DNA from: Mesorhizobium sp. M2A.F.Ca.ET.046.03.2.1
GTDB lineage: Bacteria; Pseudomonadota; Alphaproteobacteria; Rhizobiales; Rhizobiaceae
Direction: 5' to 3'
DNA length: 64,000 bases
Assembly: GCF_003952425.1 (NCBI RefSeq)
Contig: NZ_CP034449.1
Coordinates: 3,224,001 to 3,288,000 of the forward strand
Of this stretch, positions 59,810-64,000 are shown piece after piece (position 1 is the first letter of the stretch; the number at the start of each line of letters is the position of its first letter). Under the pieces are notes generated by a model. That model worked only from the letters and a program-made list of their open reading frames with translations. It had not been told where the DNA came from and made no database searches. Position numbers and translations under genes: made by a program.

Positions 59810-61048
59810 TCACTCGCGGCTGTTCAAATGCCGCACCTGCCGCAGCGCCGGGAACAGCCAGGCCCACAGCCCCGCGACCGCGATGGCGCCGATGCCGCCG
59901 ATCACCACGGCGGGAACGGTGCCGATCAGCGCCGCCATCGTGCCGGCGCGGAATTCGCCGACCTCGTTGGAGGCGCCGACGAAGACCTGGTTGACGGCGT
60001 TGACGCGGCCGCGCACCTCGTCGGGCGTCCAGAGCTGGATCAGCGTCTCGCGGATGTAGACGCTGAACATGTCGGTGGCGCCGAGGAGGGCAAGGGCTGC
60101 GATCGACAGCCAGGTGATGGTCGAGACGCCAAACAGCACGGTGAAGGCGCCGAACAAGGCGACGAAGCCCAGCATGATCTTGCCGGCATGGTCGCGGATC
60201 GGGTGACCGGCTAGCCAGACGGCGACACAGATCGCGCCGATGCCGGGCGCCGAGCGCAGCAGGCCGAGGCCCCAGGGGCCAAGCTGCAGGATGTCGCGTG
60301 CATAGACCGGCAGCAGCGCCGAGGCGCCCGACAGGAGCACGGCGAAGAGGTCGAGAGAGATCGCGCCGAGCACGATCTTCTCGCTCCAGATATAGCCGAA
60401 GCCGGCAAACAGCGTCTGCATCGTCGGCTTGTCGGTGGCCGTCTGCTGAGCGGGCTTCGGGATGGTGAAGATGAGCACCGCGGCGGCGAGCATCAATATG
60501 GCGGCGGTGGCGTAGGCGGCTTCCGCCGACACGCCGTAGAGCAGGCCGCCCGCGACCGGGCCGACGATGGTCGCCGTCTGCCAGGCCGACGAGTTCCAGG
60601 CGATGGCGTTGGCGAAATCCTCCTGCGGCACGAGATTGGCGAAGAGCGAGGACGAAGCCGGTCCGTAGAAGGCCCGCGCAATGCCGAACATCGCCAGCAC
60701 GATGAAGATCGGCAGCGGGCCGTGAAGGCCACGCAGCGTCAGAAGCAGCAGGGCCAGCGCGCAGCCGGCCTCGACCAGCGTCGCCAGCGTCATGATCAGC
60801 CGGCGGCCGAAGCGGTCGGCGACCACCCCGGTGACCAGGACCAGAAGCAGCGAAGGCAGGAACTGGACGATGCCGACAATGCCGAGATCGAACGGGTCGC
60901 GGGTCAGGTCGTAGACCTGCCAGCCGACCGCGACGGACACGATCATCGTGGCGAAGGTGGTGAGGAAACGCGCCGTCCAGTAGCTGAGGAACGGGCGGTG
61001 CCGGAACGCGGCGTAACGCTGGTCTGGTGAGGTTGCTTCGGCTGTCAT
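59810..61048 (-). CDS. MFS transporter (EntS/YfmO-like exporter)
   Basis: 412 residues from ATG 61048, about 12 transmembrane helices. RFLTTFATMIVSVAVGWQVYDLT and the loop-2 motif GVVADRFGRRLIMTLATLVE (in part, A-type DRxGRR) mark the MFS. FYGPASSSLFANLVPQEDFANAIAWNSSAWQ (in part) and DMFSVYIRETLIQLWTPDEVRGRVNAVNQVFVGASNEVGEFRAG (in part) are typical of the MFS_3 (EntS-like) group of siderophore or drug exporters. The substrate is unknown. It is divergent in neighbourhood from nothing relevant to siderophores. Confidence 0.88.
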   Translation of the reverse strand: MTAEATSPDQRYAAFRHRPFLSYWTARFLTTFATMIVSVAVGWQVYDLTRDPFDLGIVGIVQFLPSLLLVLVTGVVADRFGRRLIMTLATLVEAGCALALLLLTLRGLHGPLPIFIVLAMFGIARAFYGPASSSLFANLVPQEDFANAIAWNSSAWQTATIVGPVAGGLLYGVSAEAAYATAAILMLAAAVLIFTIPKPAQQTATDKPTMQTLFAGFGYIWSEKIVLGAISLDLFAVLLSGASALLPVYARDILQLGPWGLGLLRSAPGIGAICVAVWLAGHPIRDHAGKIMLGFVALFGAFTVLFGVSTITWLSIAALALLGATDMFSVYIRETLIQLWTPDEVRGRVNAVNQVFVGASNEVGEFRAGTMAALIGTVPAVVIGGIGAIAVAGLWAWLFPALRQVRHLNSRE

Positions 61049-61198
61049 GATTCGAGGGCCCCGTTGCGACAATGGCCGGCGGGGCACTTCCACGATGGGC
61101 GCTGGTCCGGCCAGAACCCTTTAGCTCAGTTCGTCCTGCCATGCGCGCAAAAATCCGCGCTGGATCAAAGAAAATCGAATTTTTGCCCGGACGGCGAT

Positions 61199-62299
61199 TC
61201 AGCTCCGCAACGCGGCGGAGATGGCGGCCAGCCCGCCGCGCAGCTCCGCTTCCGTCGGCCAGCCGAAGCCAAGGCGGAAGAAGCGCTTCGGCATCTCGAA
61301 CCAGTGGCCGGGACCGACATAGGCGCCGTGCTCCTCCAGCAGCCGGGTGTAGAAGCGGTCGAGGTCGAAGCCCGCATCGATATTGAGCCGCGGGAACCCG
61401 ACGACGCCGCCTTGCGGCCGCACCCAGTCGACCAGCGTCTCGCCGTCGATCCAGGCCTGCACGATGTCGCGGCGCCTTGCCATCTCCGGCAGCAGCGAGG
61501 CGAGGAAGGCGTCACGGCGTTCGAGCGTGGCGCGCGCGATCGCCTCGTCGATGACGCTGCCGCAGATGCCGATCTGCTCCTTGGCGGCGAGGAAGGTTTC
61601 CTGCAGTTGCGGATCGCGGGTCAGCAGCCAGCCGATGCGGATGCCCGGGATGCCGAAAGCCTTGGACAGGGAGCAGACGCTGATGGCGCTTGGGCTGAGC
61701 GAGGCCGCCGCCGGCAGGCGCTCGCCGTAGGAGAGATCGCGATAGGTCTCGTCGACCAGCAGGCGGCACTTGTGATGTTCGGCAAGCGCGATCAGCGCGT
61801 CGAGATCGGCGCGTGTCATCATCGTGCCGGTCGGGTTGTGCGGGCAGGTGACGCTGATCAGTTTCGTGTTCGGCCGCAGCTCCGCCTTCACGTGCTCGAT
61901 GTCGATGGCAAAGCCCTGGTCGAAATCGAGATCGACATAGGAGATGGCGCAGCCGATCGCCTTCGGCGTCTCGATGTTGGTGGCGTAGTTCGGCCGGACG
62001 ACGACAAGATGGTCAGCGGGCGACAGCAGCGCGGTGGCGATGATGAACAGCGCGCCGGCCGCGCCCGCCGTCACCAGCACATCGGCGTGGGAAAGGCCGT
62101 TGTCCTGCGCGGCGATCAGCGCGCGCAGGTCCTTGTCGCCGCGATGCTCGCCATAGAACAAGGTGAGGTTCGGCAGCGTCAGACCGATGTCGGAGAGTTT
62201 CTGGTCGGCGATCGAGCTTTCGGAGAGGTTGTAGCGGATGCGGTCGTAGCCGTATTCCTCCGGCGCTTCCTTCTCGATCAGCATCCTGGCGTAGTTCAT
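61199..62299 (-). CDS. PLP-dependent aminotransferase, class I/II
   Basis: 366 residues from ATG 62299 (MNYARMLIEKEAPEEYGYDR); an earlier frame start at 62383 adds a non-conserved stretch. PLP-binding Lys in SVCSLSKAFGIPGIRIGWLL (about residue 210), VTCPHNPTGTMM, DETYRDLSYGE and a late RLGFGWP with the substrate-carboxylate Arg. N-terminal YNLSESSIADQKLSD resembles capreomycidine-synthase-like and aspartate-type aminotransferases. The amino acid is not determinable. Confidence 0.88.
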   Translation of the reverse strand: MNYARMLIEKEAPEEYGYDRIRYNLSESSIADQKLSDIGLTLPNLTLFYGEHRGDKDLRALIAAQDNGLSHADVLVTAGAAGALFIIATALLSPADHLVVVRPNYATNIETPKAIGCAISYVDLDFDQGFAIDIEHVKAELRPNTKLISVTCPHNPTGTMMTRADLDALIALAEHHKCRLLVDETYRDLSYGERLPAAASLSPSAISVCSLSKAFGIPGIRIGWLLTRDPQLQETFLAAKEQIGICGSVIDEAIARATLERRDAFLASLLPEMARRRDIVQAWIDGETLVDWVRPQGGVVGFPRLNIDAGFDLDRFYTRLLEEHGAYVGPGHWFEMPKRFFRLGFGWPTEAELRGGLAAISAALRS

Positions 62300-62406
62300 G
62301 GCCGGTTCCCCCAATCCCCGGTAGCAACCAAGCCACAAAAGCGCGAAGCCTGCCAAGGTCGATTCCTCGGCAGGCTTCCTCAAATCATTGGTGCAGGCGC
62401 GCTATT

Positions 62407-62865
62407 TCAAGCGCTCGCCTTGGCCTTCCTGCCCCTGGCGGGCTTTGCCGGTTCCGGTTCCGCCTTGCGGCCGAGTCCGATCGATTTGGCCAGCTGCGAG
62501 CGCGAAGCCGCGTAGTTGGGAGCGACCATCGGATAGTCGACCGGCAAGCCCCATTTGGCGCGGTAGGCTTCGGGCGTCAGGCCGAAATGCACGCCGATAT
62601 GGCGCTTCAGCGATTTGAACTTCTTCCCGTCCTCGAGGCAGATGATGTAGTCAGGCGTCACCGAGCGCCTGGGATTGACGGCGGGGGTCGGCGGGGGCGC
62701 CGCGGGTTCCGGCTGGCTGATCCCGCCGATCGACGAGGCGACGCTGGCGATCAGACCGCCCAGGTCCGAAGCGGGCAGGCGGTTTTTCGCGACATAGGCC
62801 GAAACGATGTGAGCGGTGAGCTCGAGCAGATCGACTTCCTTGGCTGTGCTGGTGTCTTCGTCCAC
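62407..62865 (-). CDS. MucR/Ros-family transcriptional regulator
   Basis: 152 residues from GTG 62865, where GGAGGGA lies 6 bp upstream. N-terminal oligomerisation region DLLELTAHIVSAYVAKNRLP, a Pro-rich linker, then the zinc-finger-like DNA-binding domain with Cys76-x2-Asp79-x9-His89-x3-His93 (ICLEDGKKFKSLKRHIGVH). The second cysteine of Ros-type fingers is replaced by Asp, as described for several M. loti Ml proteins. MucR proteins bind AT-rich DNA and act as H-NS-like silencers; the AT-rich stretch at 63025-63075 upstream fits autoregulation. Confidence 0.9.
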   Translation of the reverse strand: MDEDTSTAKEVDLLELTAHIVSAYVAKNRLPASDLGGLIASVASSIGGISQPEPAAPPPTPAVNPRRSVTPDYIICLEDGKKFKSLKRHIGVHFGLTPEAYRAKWGLPVDYPMVAPNYAASRSQLAKSIGLGRKAEPEPAKPARGRKAKASA

Positions 62866-63024
62866 GTAGTCCCTCCATTTCCTACCGCAAGGCCGCGAAA
62901 CCGATCCGGCTTTCGCGGTGTGTAATCTCAAAGCGCTGCCAGCGTTGTTGGCGAATTCGAAAGCCGCAGGGGCCGCAGGCCGGCGAATTCCTAGTCGGCA
63001 AATCTGCGCGACGCAACGTTTGTC

Positions 63025-63075
63025 GCATCAATACACGCTGTTTTGAACAATTATACTGAAATGTAACTATATCAG
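63025..63075. promoter_or_regulatory. AT-rich upstream region of the mucR-like gene
   Basis: Between mucR and the glucokinase gene the sequence turns strikingly AT-rich (AATACACGCTGTTTTGAACA, then ATTATACTGAAATGTAACTA) in an otherwise GC-rich region. MucR family members favour AT-rich sites with T-A steps, so this is a likely autoregulatory target. No precise operator was defined. Confidence 0.4.
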
Positions 63076-63776
63076 ACGATCAGCGCCTTGTCGCACCATA
63101 GACGAAATCCACCCTCGAAAGCGCGAGTGTTGTCGCCGCGCCGGGATTTTTCAGGCAATTCATCGAGCTTGTCGACATTGCCGCCGCCGATCACGACATA
63201 GTCCGGCTGCAAGGCGGCCCGAAGCCTGCCCACGACGTCGAAAACGTATTTGCGCCACTTCTTCTTCCCGTGCTTCACCAGGCCGCGCTCGCCGACATAA
63301 TCCTCGAAAGTCGCGCCCTTCTTGTAAGGCAGATGGGCAAGCTCCATCGGCTGGCCGACATTCCTGATGATCATGGCGGCGCCCAGGCCCGTGCCGAGGC
63401 CGAGGAACAGCATGCGGCCTCCGTCATAGCTGCCGATCGCCTGCATCAAGGCGTCGTTGACGAGTTTCACCGGCTTGCCGAAGGAGGCGGTGAAATCATA
63501 GCCGTCCCAGCCCTTGCCGAGATTGAAGGGATCGAGCGAGGGCTTGTTGTCCCTTACAGGGCCGGGAAAGCCCATCGAGATCAAGTCGTAGGTCAGGCCC
63601 TCCGCCAGTTTCCCGACCGAAGCGACGACCTGGTCGGGGGTCAGGCTCGGGCCGGACGGAAAGCGGCGCATCTCGCCGCCGGCGCTGGTGAGGATCTTCA
63701 CATGCGAGCCGCCGACATCGATGCTGAGCACGATCGGATCGCTGCCCTTCGCGGCGGTCTTTGCTGCCTTCGCCAT
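63072..63776 (-). CDS. ppgK: Polyphosphate/ROK-type glucokinase
   Basis: Phosphorylates glucose using polyphosphate (or ATP). 234 residues, the length of stand-alone PpgK. ROK-fold phosphate loop IDVGGSHVK (Asp20-Lys27), glucose-contacting Asn107 and catalytic Asp108 in VNDALMQA, and phosphate motif LGLGTGLGAAM (about 125-135). The cysteine-rich zinc motif of ATP-dependent ROK kinases is absent, which favours PpgK. GGAGGGAG lies just upstream of ATG 63776. It is 18 bp downstream of the zwf stop, so glucose 6-phosphate formation and oxidation appear to be co-transcribed. Confidence 0.85.
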   Translation of the reverse strand: MAKAAKTAAKGSDPIVLSIDVGGSHVKILTSAGGEMRRFPSGPSLTPDQVVASVGKLAEGLTYDLISMGFPGPVRDNKPSLDPFNLGKGWDGYDFTASFGKPVKLVNDALMQAIGSYDGGRMLFLGLGTGLGAAMIIRNVGQPMELAHLPYKKGATFEDYVGERGLVKHGKKKWRKYVFDVVGRLRAALQPDYVVIGGGNVDKLDELPEKSRRGDNTRAFEGGFRLWCDKALIV

Positions 63777-63794
63777 CTCCCTCCTCCCCGGAAA

Positions 63795-64000
63795 TTATCT
63801 GGTCGGATTGATCCAGCCATCGGGCGGGCCGAAACCTTTCATGGCATCGGCCGGCCCCCAGGTCTTGGGCGCATAGATCGCCGGCGGCGTTGTGTCGCCG
63901 AGCACCGGGCCGACGATGCGCCAGGCAAGCTCGGCGGCGTCCTGGCGCGTGAACAGCTGGCCATTGCCGTTCATGGCGTCGCCGATCAGCCTTTCGTAAG
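63795..64000 (-). CDS. zwf: Glucose-6-phosphate 1-dehydrogenase, C-terminal part (5' end outside window)
   Basis: Only the last 68 codons are visible: YERLIGDAMNGNGQLFTRQD, AAELAWRIVGPVLGD and the C-terminal TWGPADAMKGFGPPDGWINP. YERL-x-D-A and the W-R-I-V block followed by a TWGP-DGW-NP end are diagnostic of Zwf. The gene continues beyond the window edge. It is followed after 18 bp by the PpgK-type kinase gene, forming a probable operon at the entry of the pentose phosphate or Entner-Doudoroff route. Confidence 0.9.
   Translation of the reverse strand, partial: YERLIGDAMNGNGQLFTRQDAAELAWRIVGPVLGDTTPPAIYAPKTWGPADAMKGFGPPDGWINPTR

Noticed and set aside
61110..61150. tRNA-like fragment TTTAGCTCAGTT
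   Set aside because: Resembles a D-arm sequence only; no acceptor stem, anticodon arm or T-arm can be placed around it.

Overview
The window looks like a chromosome segment of a Rhizobiales alphaproteobacterium, most likely Mesorhizobium or a close relative. The support is GC-rich coding sequence, the sucD-sucA-sucB/lpd and sdhCDAB arrangements, a MucR/Ros regulator, a CenR-type response regulator, alphaproteobacterial Mic60 next to hemC-hemD, and several families of short palindromic intergenic repeats. Species assignment is inference. No rRNA, tRNA, CRISPR array, prophage, insertion sequence or recognisable defence system was seen.

Region by region: 1-9.3 kb is a 2-oxoglutarate dehydrogenase/succinyl-CoA synthetase cluster (sucD, sucA, sucB, lpdA) with unrelated genes interleaved: a cupin and a DUF1579 gene before sucD, and two hypotheticals plus an SDR between sucB and lpdA. 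9.4-17.5 kb holds a ThDP enzyme resembling acetolactate synthase, a Pro/Ala-rich membrane protein, a TraB/GumN protein, xerC, rimM-trmD, a TSUP permease and rplS. 17.8-23.5 kb holds the ohr-ohrR peroxide pair, an amino-acid ABC binding protein and permease without an ATPase, a methyltransferase and leuC. 24-28 kb holds two membrane-bound diguanylate cyclases and small secreted proteins. 28.2-32.1 kb is sdhCDA-(DUF3052)-sdhB. 32.3-37.7 kb holds YceH, OsmC, a YciI-like protein, a UbiH-type hydroxylase and tesB. 37.9-39.9 kb is glnK-amtB behind a candidate sigma-54 promoter. 40.2-45 kb holds ftsK, a lolA-like gene and xthA. 45.1-50.5 kb holds a lone cyclic-nucleotide-binding protein with cenR, an L,D-transpeptidase-like protein, a DUF1127 gene divergent from a LysR regulator, DUF1761, and a methyltransferase-EVE-YciI run. 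50.6-58.9 kb holds gpsA-tsaD, divergent from hemC-hemD-mic60-hemY-like-terB, then an amidotransferase. 59-64 kb holds two small hypotheticals, an MFS exporter, an aminotransferase, mucR, a polyphosphate/ROK glucokinase and the 3' end of zwf.

Functionally the genes are mostly housekeeping: TCA cycle (suc, sdh, lpd), ribosome and tRNA maturation (rimM, trmD, rplS, tsaD), haem synthesis and envelope architecture (hemC, hemD, mic60), nitrogen sensing (glnK-amtB), chromosome segregation (xerC, ftsK) and regulation (ohrR, cenR, mucR, LysR, two GGDEF proteins).

The most unusual content is intergenic. At least six families of small palindromic elements (called A to G here) fill many of the gaps. Several are modular two-hairpin elements whose halves also occur alone, and one of them supplies the last codons and stop codon of a gene. 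A strongly structured stretch without a gene lies upstream of rplS. I found no clear-cut new multigene system. The repeat modularity and the rplS-upstream structure are the best leads.
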